64,000 nt of DNA, taken from Zoroaster sp. YZ-2022. Its lineage: Eukaryota > Echinodermata > Asteroidea > Forcipulatida > Zoroasteridae. The stretch spans positions 85,339,314 to 85,403,313 of the forward strand of contig CM055816.1 in the NCBI GenBank assembly GCA_029582265.1, in the 5' to 3' direction. Within the stretch, counting starts at the first letter, position 1. Every line of letters starts with the position of its first letter. The translations under genes were made by a program, and so were the position numbers. This document shows positions 23,109-34,404 of this stretch, in pieces. A model generated the notes under the pieces. That model was not told the DNA's origin. It did not search any database and saw nothing but the letters and a program-made list of their open reading frames with translations.

Positions 23109-24111
23109 GATATCTAAATATCTGTTCAGGGGCAGTAAGAGGGAAGTTATAATGATGGCAATTTCCAAAGATTTGATAAGTTTCTTTTGATGCTCAGTAT
23201 ATATGGTTTGAAATGTCTCAAAATTTTGTAATAAATGTTTTTTACTTTTTAATTCAAATAAACGTTTCAAACCAAAATTATTGTTTTATTTTCTTTTTTC
23301 TTTTTTTATATTTTTGCTCAAGTTAAGGTGGCTTGGTTCTGGGGGATGGTTAGGAAAGGCCAACGTTCAGGGGCGATCATTGCAATTTGGAATCCTCCTT
23401 CAAAATTTACACCACCAGCAGCCGTTCAATAATTCTCCACACAAAAGGGAGCTCAATGAAACATTTTCCTGGGCCCTGGGAAAGCAAGCCCTGGATGCCT
23501 TGCTGTGAGCTCACTTTGCTCACTGGCTCGGCTTTGCCCCACCCTACTTTCAATATCACTCCGCCGCCGTTGGACTGAATTTATTTGGTCCCTGACCAAT
23601 CTTCTCAGCTACATTTAGCCTTACACAATATACACCATACTGTATACATGAGATACAGTTTCATTGCTGTAGACATAACGGGTTTCACATCACTAGCAGA
23701 CCAGAACATAAATAATTCATTTTAATTCCAGTAATGAGCTTCCTGGAACTCTAGCTACATGTAGCCTTGCTCGATGACTATGCCAGTAATAAAACAATCT
23801 ATTAAACTGTGGACATAAATCATATGATACAATCCAAATGGAAGAGAGCTAATTACCAAAGCCAACCAATACGTCAATCGATAAACAGAAGACCTTACAA
23901 TAAACGAGATATCAAGATTGAATTCAAACAGTATCCATCATATGATACAAACAAAACACTATACATGTATGGTAAGTCTTGTTGCTATGTACAAAAAAAC
24001 ATAATTTGTTGCTAAGGGAATTCATCCATTCAGTCTGTTAAACTTGCTCTTGTGCAATACAAATTGGTTGAGTGTGATGTGCACAAATGTTCCAATGCAC
24101 AAAATACCATG
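23109..24111 (+). other. Distal module after copy 4, left part
   Basis: Same distal module as 9829-11310. It is cut at about 24111, inside sequence that resumes at 26278, by a LINE insertion. No gene is seen. Confidence 0.75.
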
Positions 24112-26277
24112 CTAGACTTTGTAGAACTGCTAAAATTGGTTATTATCAAAATCATGTTCGTATTAATCAAAATAACAGCAAAAAGTTATGGGCCGGCATA
24201 AGAGAGATTCTCCCAAATAAGAAAAACAATAATCTTCCTGGCACTTTTAATATTGATAATAAGGATGTCTCAGATCCAAAAACCATAGCCGATAGTTTTA
24301 ATAATTTTTATGTTAATATCAGCAATGTTCTGTTGGCCAACATTTCAAATGACGCTAATCAAGATCCGTGCTCTTATCTAACACATTGCTCAACTAGTTT
24401 TTCCTTTTACAGAATTCCTCCAGATTTTGTTTTTAAGGAGATTGCTAGGCTGGATCCTGGGAAGTCTGCTGGTCTGGACAACATCGATGGTAGGCTATTT
24501 AAGCTGGCGGCGCCTGTTATCGCCCTCCCCTTGACACATATATTCAATTTAACCCTTTCCACCTGTACCATTCCTCAAGCGTGGAAAAAGGCCAAAGTTA
24601 TCCCCATTTTAAAGCAGGTAATCGCAAAGTGCTCAATAATTACAGGCCCATTTCGATTTTGCCGTTGGTTTCTAAAATAATTGAAAAAGCTGTCCACTCA
24701 CAATTCCTCTCATACCTTACTTCAAACGACCTTCTGTCTTCTAATCAGTTTGGTTTTAGACCTGGGTACTCCACACTTGCAGCAGTAGCTCATGCTCATG
24801 ATAACTGGCTTCATCACATTAACAATGGTAATTTAATTGGTTCTTTATTCATTGATTTACAGAAAGCCTTTGATACAGTTAACCATGATATTCTTTTACG
24901 CAAACTTTCTTTTTATGGATTATCTACCTCAGCTGTTGATTGGCTAGCATCTTATTTATCTGGAAGGACGCAGCAAGTCTGTTATAAATCCAAACTTTCT
25001 GTAGTTAATCCTGTAACATCTGGAATACCTCAGGGATCAATCCTGGGGCCCTTACTTTTTTCATTGTACATTAATGACCTGCCAAAATGTCTTGATCACT
25101 GCAACATTGATATGTATGCAGATGATACACTTATTTATTATGGTGATAAAAACACTAGTCTCATTGAAAATAAATTGAACTCGGATCTTCTTAATTTAAC
25201 AAAATGGCTGCAGGCTAACAAACTTATTTTAAATCCTCAAAAAACAGAAGTTATGCTAGTTGGTACTGCTCAAAAACTTAAAAAGAGCAATCCCTCGAAA
25301 TTTTTATTTCTGGCCAAAAAATACAACAAGTTGATTCTCATAAACACCTAGGGATACTAATGGACAACAAACTAAATTTCTCTGAACATGTGAAAAAAGT
25401 CTGCAATAAATTAAGTTCTTCAATTTCTTTGCTCGCCAGAACAAGAAAATTTGTTGACCAGCCAACAGCTTTTTTATTATATAATGCCATGGTTCTACCC
25501 CACATAGACTACTGCTGTATGGTGTGGGGTGCCAAACCCACTCTTGTCTCCAAAATTCAAAAACTCCAAAATAGAGCACTTCGCATTGTTCTTAAGCTTC
25601 CACCCATTTCACCCACCAACTTACTTTTTAGTAATCTCAATACAATGACAGTTGCCCAGCATTCACTTCCAACTTGCCTGCCAGGCTTTTAAGGCCTCCA
25701 TTGGTGTTGCTCCAGACTGTCTCTGCTAAAGACTTAACCCGATCCAGCCTGGCGATCGACCAACAACTCGGCAATTACACATGGTAACTTTATTATTCCC
25801 AAACCTAAATGTGAAATCTTTAAAAACAGTTTTAGTTACAGAGCTCCTTCTTTTTTAAATGGTGTCCCTTTCACCACTCGTTCAAACTCTTATTCTTCAT
25901 TCAGGCGTTTGCTGAAGGAAGGCAAGGTTTGAAGTAATATTTTTTTTTATTATTATGTCATAGATTACCTTGTGTCTTGCCCGAGATGTAGGTATACAAT
26001 TGATAATTAATTTACTTTTTTTGCTCCATTTTTAATCTTCCCTTTTAGTCCTATCTTTAATCAGTATGGTAGACTGGGACGGGGGTCTATTTGTGCAATT
26101 TAGTCCTTTACATTTTATTTTGTATGTAATTGTCCATTAAGACTTTTTATTATTATTAATTCATCTGTACCTCCTGTAACAATTTTTGTATAATATTGAT
26201 ATATTTTTATATTATATGAGGGCCCCAAATGATCAGCTGTGCTGGATGGGTTACCCTCGTTAAAGATGGTTTTAAAA
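24112..26277 (+). mobile_element. 5'-truncated non-LTR retrotransposon (LINE) with degraded reverse transcriptase
   Basis: The element splits the distal module; the short word atgc occurs at both junctions. The reverse transcriptase is spread over three frames. The N-terminal part (about 24120-24610) includes NNFYVNISN and DPGKSAGLDNI. The palm (about 24610-25345) includes NNYRPISILP, LFIDLQKAFDTV, SGIPQGSILGPLLF and the catalytic YADD at 25115-25126. The thumb region is at about 25360-25690. At least two frameshifts and a stop make it inactive. The C-terminal part and a 3' UTR follow, and the element ends in an A-rich stretch. No endonuclease remains. The family looks like the jockey/CR1-type group, but I cannot place it exactly. 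Confidence 0.88.
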
Positions 26278-26380
26278 AATGCCATTCACCCGTGTGATAA
26301 CTGAACATACTCAATTTGTATTGTATATTATATGGGTATCTACAACAGCCCAAAGACAATTCAGATAACATTTAAATTGG

Positions 26381-26925
26381 TGACATAATAATAATAATAA
26401 TGTATAGATTTATATAGCGCACGTATCCACCAACTAAGTGGCGCTCAAGGCGCATTATATTATTATCCCTGCTCATAAGGCTCATAAGGCTCATAAATCA
26501 TTCCTGAAACCATCTCAGCTCCCTGGGGAGTATACAGCTCAATTGCTGCCATTTCTAGCGCATATAGAGCAAACCATCTCTGCCTTCACAGGTACCCATT
26601 TAACCCCTGGGTGGAGAGAAGCAATTATGGTTAAGTGTCTTGCTCAAGGACACAGGTGTCACGGCCGGGGCTCGAACCCACACTCTGCTGCTGGCAACAC
26701 CAGAACTTGAGTTCAGTGCGCTAGACCGCACGACAATCCACTTTACGTGCATTATACAACACACGGGACCTCTGACACTGCGTCCCATCCGAAGGACGAA
26801 GCAATTATGGTTAAGTACCTTGCTCAAGGACACAAGTGTCACGACCGGGGCTCGAACCCACACCCTGCTGCTGGCAACACCAGAACTTGAGTTCGGTGCG
26901 CTAGACCGCTCGGCCACGACACTCC
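26381..26925 (-). mobile_element. Dimeric tRNA-derived SINE
   Basis: Read on the minus strand there are two tRNA-like heads, with B-boxes of the form gggttcgagcccc at about 26849-26860 and 26669-26680. The distal head also shows a clear A-box-like tggccgagcggtctagcgc. The second head is followed by a complete body with ccttgagcaagacacttaa and ctgtatactccccagggag. The tail is gcgccttgagcgcc then gtgcgctatataaatct and an ATT repeat. It interrupts the distal module, which resumes at 26926. The first unit has a different, shorter body, so this is a heterodimer or a SINE inserted next to another SINE. Confidence 0.88.
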
Positions 26926-27094
26926 ATGGATAATGAATAAGAATATTGGTCTAGTACCAAGACACCTTAATAATCAGTCTGAATTTTCATTGGATATATG
27001 TACACTTGGGGATCAGCCTGTTGAACTTCTAATGAGAATTTCCACAAATACTGAAGCTAAATTTATTTGATAATTTAATAGTTTATCTTATTTT

Positions 27095-27376
27095 AGGCCT
27101 CCAAATATAGGGTTTTTATGCAAAATATAGGTTATTATAGGTTTACCAAATGCCAAAATACTATAGGTTTTCATGGGTTATTTCCTGTGATTATGCAGTG
27201 TTAAGTAACACGTTTTTGGTAAATTGCCTACTTTCAGAGTACAGTTTGGCTACTGTTTTGCCTTCATCTCTTTATAATTAGGAAGTAATTTTTCTTCAAA
27301 GTTGAAAGTTGAAAATGTGTTGCAGGATTAAAAATATAGGTTTTTATAGGTTAATATAGGTTTAGCTGGGAGGCCT
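27095..27376. mobile_element. hAT-like MITE (282 bp), copy 1
   Basis: The segment is absent from the other distal modules, where the flanking sequence is continuous. It begins aggcctcc and ends ggaggcct, an 8-bp terminal inverted repeat. The flanks share ttattt within an 8-bp window, which fits a decayed 8-bp target duplication of hAT type. The interior repeats the word atataggtttt several times. It has no coding capacity. Confidence 0.65.
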
Positions 27377-27870
27377 GTTATTTAGATAAACTCTTCATAA
27401 CCTTATCAGGTTTAAGATCAATCTTCACATAGAATGCTATAAGTCAGAATTTACTTTTATGTAGATGTTAATGAAACCAACGTGTAAAAGTTGGTCTATA
27501 CATGTACATGTACGTTTCAGAGCTACATACATAGTACAAGAGTCAATCGATGCAAAGTATCTACCTCCATAGTATTAAGTGTTTATCTTAAAAGGGTTGG
27601 AAATAAAAATTCATTTGCAGTTCTTATTCCAAAAAATGACAGAACCTCAGGCAGAAAGATATTACTTTTCAATATGTTTGATATGGTCATCCACATTACA
27701 TCAATATTGCTTTCAGAACGGAAACCTTTTCTTCCTATTGCCAATAGTGTATAATGAGGGTTGGATATGTTACAATGCAATACATTTTTCCTGTTCAATT
27801 CTTTCATACAGCAACTGATCCTTGTCACATTCATAAACTGAACCTCTCAAAATCAACTACATGTATGTAA

Positions 27871-29046
27871 GGCCCGTTTCAAACGTCGCGCTCTTGCCGA
27901 GTCGAATTCATTTGAATCATTTGAGTTCGGCAATAGCGCGGCATTGGCGCGGCAGTGGTTTCAAACGTCGAACTTAATTGAAAGTCCCAACTTGTTTTAA
28001 ATACATACAAAATGGCGGACCGACGAGAAACACGTAACTTTATGTTGTTAGCTACAATCCAAGCAGCGCAGCGCAGGAGAGTTGTAGCTCAACAAGTCTT
28101 TCTTTCAGAATTCTCTCCATGAGCAGAAGAAGAACATTTCTTATATTTATCATAGCCATTTTGTTGCTTTCAAACAAGACTGCAAAGACAATCCCTTGAT
28201 CATGCCGACGACTTGAAAGAAACACGACCGGTGGTTTGAATTCATCCGCGATACGTTACACAGAAGAGGTTCAAACGAACATTTCGCGTATCGAAGGCTA
28301 CATTTCAATTTATTCTGGATCATATCAGGCATGACCTGGAGAGGGAAACGGTAACAGAGAGTCCCATTTCCCCTGAATGTAGACTTGCACTGTGTCTGTA
28401 TCGCCTCGGCAGAGGCGATTACCATTTTACCACTGCAGAGATGGCTGGGGTGGGCCTGTCTACAGTGGCAACCATTGTCAAAGAAGTGTCTGAGGCAGTC
28501 GTTAGCAACCTCTGGGACATCTCCGTTGCCGCACACTTTCCGCAGAACGAAGCTGAATTCAAGGAGAAAATGCTAGACTTTGAGGAATTTTGGCAATTTC
28601 CTTCCTGTTGGTCGCCTGTAGATGGTTGTCATATTCCCATTAAATGTCCAGCAGGGGGCTTACAATCGTGCAAGGAATATCACAACTTTAAAAACTTATA
28701 TTCCATCGTTCTTATGGGAATGGTTGATGCGAAACATGGTTTCATTTTGTGTGCGCGTTTGTTTGGATTTCATTCCTCTCGTAAAGAACTGCGCATGCGT
28801 ATTCTCAATTTGCGGCGCCAGATAGGAATTTATTTCGATTCAACACGGCTATAGCGCGACGTTTGAAACCAAGCCGTGCTTCTGCCGAACTTTGCAACAT
28901 AGCACAGCAGGGCCTGTCGAGCCAAGTGCCTCTGCCGCGCCGAATTCCAAAAGTGGTTTCAAACGTCGCGCTCCTGCCGTGTCGAATCGAAAAAAATCAG
29001 ATTATTTTAATTCGACTCGGCAAGAGCGCGACGTTTGAAACGGGCC
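27871..29046 (+). mobile_element. PIF/Harbinger-type DNA transposon, copy 1
   Basis: The ends are perfect inverted repeats of about 40 bp (27871-27910 and 29007-29046), starting ggcccgtttcaaacgtcgcg. Related partial repeats lie inside both ends, such as ggtttcaaacgtcg at about 27958 and 28952. The flanks read gtaa at the left and ttag at the right, so the target duplication is ambiguous (TA, or a TWA that has changed). It contains a decayed Harbinger transposase. The family is assigned from the transposase. Confidence 0.88.
28012..28854 (+). pseudogene. Harbinger transposase, degraded, copy 1
   Basis: The frame opens with MADRRETRNF. It is broken by a one-base loss at about 28110 relative to copy 2, and by two further small indels near 28225-28270. 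The best-preserved part, 28441-28854, includes AGVGLSTVATIV, then SPVDGCHIPIKCP with the first catalytic aspartate of the DDE triad, and CKEYHNFKNLYSIVLMGMVD. The frame ends soon after FGFHSS. The regions that should carry the second aspartate and the glutamate are absent, so the enzyme is incomplete. Confidence 0.85.
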
Positions 29047-29324
29047 TTAGTTTAATAATGAATATGGTCTTCAAATAGAGTGGCTATTTCATGATCAATG
29101 TATTATAGCTCACGGGGTATTCTCAATTATTATATCCCAATTGGAAGATTCTTTATCCTGATTGTACATGTAACCCTATTCTCCCACAATGACACATTCT
29201 GCTGTATTATAATGTATCCTCATCATTCATGTGTTAACTAGTAGCTCTTCTAGGAGGGACATAATGGCATCATGGACAGAGGTCAAACAGAATGTGGGTG
29301 GATAGCACCGGTGGCAGAAGGGGG

Positions 29325-30018
29325 ACAACTGGGGGACAACAGGGGGACAACTGGGGGACAACAGGGTACGGCGAGGAGACAAGGGGAGACAAGGGGGACA
29401 TTGGGGGGCATGGGGGGCCAAGGAGAGACAAGGAGAGACAAGAAGAGACGAGGGTGGACAAGGGGGAGACAAGGGTGGACAACGGTGGACAACGGTGGAC
29501 ATGGGTGGAGACAAGGGTGGACAAGGGTGGAGAAGAGGGTGGAGACGAGGGTGGAGACGAGGGTGGAGACGAGGGTGGAGACGAGGGTGGGCAAGGGTGG
29601 GCAAGGGTGGGCAAGGGTGGGCAAGGGTGGACAAGGGTGGGCAAGGGTGGGCAAGGGTGGACAAGGGTGGGCAAAAGGGTGGACAAGGGTGGGCAAGGGT
29701 GGGCGAGGGTGGGCAAGGGTGGACAGGGGAGGGCAAGGGAGGGCAAGGGTGGGCGAGGGAGAGCGAGGGAGGACAAGGCTGGTCAAGGGTGGGCAAGGGT
29801 GGGCAAGGGTGGGCAAGGGTGGGCAAGGGTGGAGACAAGGGTGGAGACAAGGGTGGAGACAAGGGTGGAGACAAGGGTGGAGACAAGGGTGGAGACAAGG
29901 GTGGAGACAAGGGTGGAGACAAGGGTGGAGACAAGGGTGGAGAAACGGGTGGAGACAAGGGGTGGAGACAAGGGTGGAGACAAGGGTGGAGACAAGGGTG
30001 GAGGCAGGGTGGGCAAGG
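29325..30018. repeat. GGGTGG-type minisatellite, copy 1
   Basis: Two interleaved unit types: 10-bp gggtgggcaa (about 29585-29830) and 12-bp gggtggagacaa (about 29830-29990). They are preceded by gggggacaact units. The + strand is G-rich with regular GGG runs. It reads open in several frames on both strands, which reflects the absence of stop codons in the unit, not a gene. Confidence 0.95.
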
Positions 30019-31311
30019 GGGATTGACCCAGCATTAGAAAAGGTCTTGACTTTGCGCCCCCCCCCCTTCACTTTTGAACCAAATGTTTACATGTATTTAT
30101 ACCCTTGCATATTTTGGTGGTAACCAGTGGAGTTAATTATGATTCTCTTAAAACTACACAAAAAATTCTCCACAACTGGCCCAAAATGTCTTTAAATAAT
30201 CAAATATTTCATAAACATTCCAAAATGGTTTACTACATGTATGTCTCAAAATATTTGTTTATCCCAATTAATGTTTCAAACCCAAATTATTATATTTTTT
30301 TGCTCAGGTTGAGGTGGGGTGGGCCTGGGGAATGGTTAGGACAGCTAAGGCCAACATTCAGGGGCTGTTGTCATTGTCATTTAGAATCATCCTTCAAAAT
30401 TTACACCGCTGGTAGCAGTCCAATGATTCTCTCCCTAGACTCCATGCTGTTGCGGATTCATACTGTGCTCTTCCATTGTTTTCAGAACAAATACTCAATT
30501 GAGAATTTCACATGGTGTCACCGTAATTAGTCTTTACTTATCCTCTTCACCATGCAAAGCTACAAGTTTTACTGATTCCATTCCCCAATGTTCCATTCCT
30601 CCATGTATGCTCATGTAACACTGTCAATTCAATATTTATTTTTGAGACTTTCTGGTCCTTATTAAACAAAATATTAATTTTTTGGTTAAGATCAGGAAAT
30701 CATTTTCCACAATGCACTCAATAATTAGTTATATTTTTTTTACATGTGTATGTTAGTATCCAATGTAGCTCTCAGATGCTCACACAGAGTTTCAATGCAA
30801 AATTTTCCTGGGCCCTGGATGCCATGCTGTGAGCTCACTTTGCTCGCTGCCTCGCTTTGCTCGCTGGCTCACTCGTATGGATTTGCCCCACCCTACTTTC
30901 AATATCACTCCGCCGCCGTTGAACTGAATAGTATTAATTTGGCCCCTGACCAATCTTCTCAGCTACATTTAGCCTTACACAATATACAGCATACTGTATA
31001 CATCTACATGAGATACAGTTTCATTATTGTAGACATAATGGGTTTTCACATCACCAGCAGAGCAGAACAAGTCTTGTTGCAATGTACAAAAAAAAACATA
31101 ATTTGTTGCTAAGGGAATTCATCCATTCAGTCTGTTAAACTTGCTCTTGTGCAATACAAATTGGTTGAGTGTGATGTGCACAAATGTTCCAATGCACAAA
31201 ATACCATGCCATTCACCTGTGTGATAACTGAACATACTCAATTTGTATTGTATATTATAAGGGCATCTACAACAGTCCAAAGACAATTCAGATAACATTT
31301 AAATTGGTGAC
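30019..31311 (+). other. Diverged distal module, copy 1
   Basis: Non-coding. From about 30290 it resembles the distal module of the FReD units (ttttgctcaggttgaggtgg, then the gccctggatgcc segment) but is clearly more diverged. No gene is seen. Confidence 0.65.
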
Positions 31312-31480
31312 ATGGATAATGAATAAGAAGATTGGTCTAGTACCAAGACACCTTAATAATCAGTCTGAATTATCATTGGATATATGTACACTAGGGGATC
31401 AGCCTGTTGAACTTCTAATGAGAATTTCCACAAATACTGAAGCTAAATTGATTTGATAATTTAATAGTTTATCTTATTTT

Positions 31481-31762
31481 AGGCCTCCAAATATAGGGTT
31501 TTTATGCAAAATATAGGTTATTATAGGTTTACCAAATGCCAAAATACTATAGGTTTTCATGGGTTATTTCCTGTGATTATGCAGTGTTAAGTAACACGTT
31601 TTTGGTAAATTGCCTACTTTCAGAGTACAGTTTGGCTACTGTTTTGCCTTCATCTCTTTATAATTAGGAAGTAATTTTTCTTCAAAGTTGAAAGTTGAAA
31701 ATGTGTTGCAGGATTAAAAATATAGGTTTTTATAGGTTAATATAGGTTTAGCTGGGAGGCCT
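31481..31762. mobile_element. hAT-like MITE (282 bp), copy 2
   Basis: Duplicate of 27095-27376 at the same offset, with the same aggcctcc and ggaggcct ends. It arose by segmental duplication, not by a second insertion. Confidence 0.65.
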
Positions 31763-32256
31763 GTTATTTAGATAAACTCTTCATAACCTTATCAGGTTTA
31801 AGATCAATCTTCACATAGAATGCTATAAGTCAGAATTTACTTTTATGTAGATGTTAATGAAACCAACGTGTAAAAGTTGGTCTATACATGTACATGTACG
31901 TTTCAGAGCTACATACATAGTACAAGAGTCAATCGATGCAAAGTATCTACCTCCATAGTATTAAGTGTTTATCTTAAAAGGGTTGGAAATAAAAATTCAT
32001 TTGCAGTTCTTATTCCAAAAAATGACAGAACCTCAGGCAGAAAGATATTACTTTTCAATATGTTTGATATGGTCATCCACATTACATCAATATTGCTTTC
32101 AGAACGGAAACCTTTTCTTCCTATTGCCAATAGTGTATAATGAGGGTTGGATATGTTACAATGCAATACATTTTTCCTGTTCAATTCTTTCATACAGCAA
32201 CTGATCCTTGTCACATTCATAAACTGAACCTCTCAAAATCAACTACATGTATGTAA

Positions 32257-33436
32257 GGCCCGTTTCAAACGTCGCGCTCTTGCCGAGTCGAATTCATTTG
32301 AATCATTTGAGTTCGGCAATAGCGCGGCATTGGCGCGGCAGTGGTTTCAAACGTCGAACTTAATTGAAAGTCCCAACTTGTTTTAAATACATACAAAATG
32401 GCGGACCGACGAGAAACACGTAACTTTATGTTGTTAGCTACAATCCAAGCAGCGCAGCGCAGGAGAGTTGTAGCTCAACAAGTCTTTCTTTCCAGAATTC
32501 TCTCCATGAGCAGAAGAAGAACATTTCTTATATTTATCATAGCCATTTTGTTGCTTTCAAACAAGACTGCAAAGACAATCCCTTGATCATGCCGACGACT
32601 TGAAAGAAACACGACCGGGTGGTTTGAATTCATCCGCGATACGTACACAGAGAAGAGGTTCAAACGAACATTTCGCGTATCGAAGGCTACATTTCAATTT
32701 ATTCTGGATCATATCAGGCATGACCTGGAGAGGGAAACGGTAACAGAGAGTCCCATTTCCCCTGAATGTAGACTTGCACTGTGTCTGTATCGCCTCGGCA
32801 GAGGCGATTACCATTTTACCATTGCAGAGATGGCTGGGGTGGGCCTGTCTACAGTGGCAACCATTGTCAAAGAAGTGTCTGAGGCAGTCGTTAGCAACCT
32901 CTGGGACATCTCCGTTGCCGCACACTTTCCGCAGAACGAAGCTGAATTCAAGGAGAAAATGCTAGACTTTGAGGAATTTTGGCAATTTCCTTCCTGTTGG
33001 TCGCCTGTAGATGGTTGTCATATTCCCATTAAATGTCCAGCAGGGGGCTTACAATCGTGCAAGGAATATCACAACTTTAAAAACTTATATTCCATCGTTC
33101 TTATGGGAATGGTTGATGCGAAACATGGTTTCATTTTGTGTGCGCGTTTGTTTGGATTTCATTCCTCTCGTAAAGAACTGCGCATGCGTATTCTCAATTT
33201 GCGGCGCCAGATAGGAATTTATTTCGATTCAACACGGCTATAGCGCGACGTTTGAAACCAAGCCGTGCTTCTGCCGAACTTTGCAACATAGCACAGCAGG
33301 GCCTGTCGAGCCAAGTGCCTCTGCCGCGCCCGAATTCCAAAGTGGTTTCAAGCGTCGGCGCTCCTGCCGTGTCGAATCGAAAAAAATCAGATTATTTTAA
33401 TTCGACTCGGCAAGAGCGCGACGTTTGAAACGGGCC
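32257..33436 (+). mobile_element. PIF/Harbinger-type DNA transposon, copy 2
   Basis: Duplicate of 27871-29046 with the same inverted repeats. It is 4 bp longer because of small indels. The subterminal copy of the repeat near 33340 has several changes (caagcgtcggcgctcc). Confidence 0.88.
32398..33243 (+). pseudogene. Harbinger transposase, copy 2, one internal stop and truncated DDE domain
   Basis: Unlike copy 1, this copy keeps a single reading frame from MADRRETRNF to the end, broken only by a TGA at 32584-32586. After the stop the frame continues through TGWFEFIRDTYTEKRFK and FRVSKATFQFILDHIR, a typical Harbinger N-terminal helix region. It then runs into SPVDGCHIPIKCP with the first catalytic aspartate. 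It ends at FDSTRL without the second aspartate or the glutamate. A short intron around 32584 cannot be excluded. Even so, the catalytic triad would be incomplete. Confidence 0.85.
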
Positions 33437-33714
33437 TTAGTTTAATAATGAATATGGTCTTCAAATAGAGTGGCTATTTCATGATCAATGTATTATAGCT
33501 CACGGGGTATTCTCAATTATTATATCCCAATTGGAAGATTCTTTATCCTGATTGTACATGTAACCCTATTCTCCCACAATGACACATTCTGCTGTATTAT
33601 AATGTATCCTCATCATTCATGTGTTAACTAGTAGCTCTTCTAGGAGGGACATAATGGCATCATGGACAGAGGTCAAACAGAATGTGGGTGGATAGCACCG
33701 GTGGCAGAAGGGGG

Positions 33715-34404
33715 ACAACTGGGGGACAACAGGGGGACAACTGGGGACAACAGGGTACGGCGAGGAGACAAGGGGAGACAAGGGGGACATTGGGGGGCAT
33801 GGGGGGCCAAGGAGAGACAAGGAGAGACAAGAAGAGACGAGGGTGGACAAGGGGGAGACAAGGGTGGACAACGGTGGACAACGGTGGACATGGGTGGAGA
33901 CAAGGGTGGACAAGGGTGGAGAAGAGGGTGGAGACGAGGGTGGAGACGAGGGTGGAGACGAGGGTGGAGACGAGGGTGGGCAAGGTGGGCAAGGGTGGGC
34001 AAGGGTGGGCAAGGGTGGACAAGGGTGGGCAAGGGTGGGCAAGGGTGGACAAGGGTGGGCAAAAGGGTGGACAAGGGTGGGCAAGGGTGGACAAGGGTGG
34101 GCAAGGGTGGACAAGGGTGGGCAAGGGTGGGCAAGGGTGGGCAAGGGTGGGCAAGGGTGGGCAAGGGTGGGCAAGGGTGGGCAAGGGTGGGCAAGGGTGG
34201 GCAAGGGTGGGCAAGGGTGGAGACAAGGGTGGAGACAAGGGTGGAGACAAGGGTGGAGACAAGGGTGGAGACAAGGGTGGAGACAAGGGTGGAGACAAGG
34301 GTGGAGACAAGGGTGGAGACAAGGGTGGAGACAAGGGTGGAGACAAGGGTGGAGACAAGGGTGGAGACAAGGGTGGAGACAAGGGTGGAGACGGGTGGGC
34401 AAGG
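33715..34404. repeat. GGGTGG-type minisatellite, copy 2
   Basis: Same units as at 29325-30018 but rearranged. The 10-bp block is longer and purer and the 12-bp block is cleaner. The array evolved after the 4386-bp duplication, while its flanks barely changed. Confidence 0.95.

Larger units (their letters stand above)
26926..31311. repeat. 4386-bp tandem duplication, copy 1
   Basis: Every segment recurs 4386 bp downstream (4390 bp between the Harbinger end and the minisatellite). Only scattered substitutions and small indels separate the copies, and the minisatellites differ. The junction lies inside the distal-module sequence around catggataatgaataag. The duplicated unit carries a hAT-like MITE, a Harbinger element, a GGGTGG-type minisatellite and a diverged distal module. 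Confidence 0.95.

Noticed and set aside
24087..25692. Active reverse transcriptase gene
   Set aside because: The catalytic YADD is present, but the protein is split by frameshifts and a stop, and the 5' half of the element is missing.
29272..30123. Long repetitive open frames on both strands (also 33660-34509)
   Set aside because: They arise because the 10- and 12-bp minisatellite units lack stop codons in several frames. The two duplicate copies differ in array structure.
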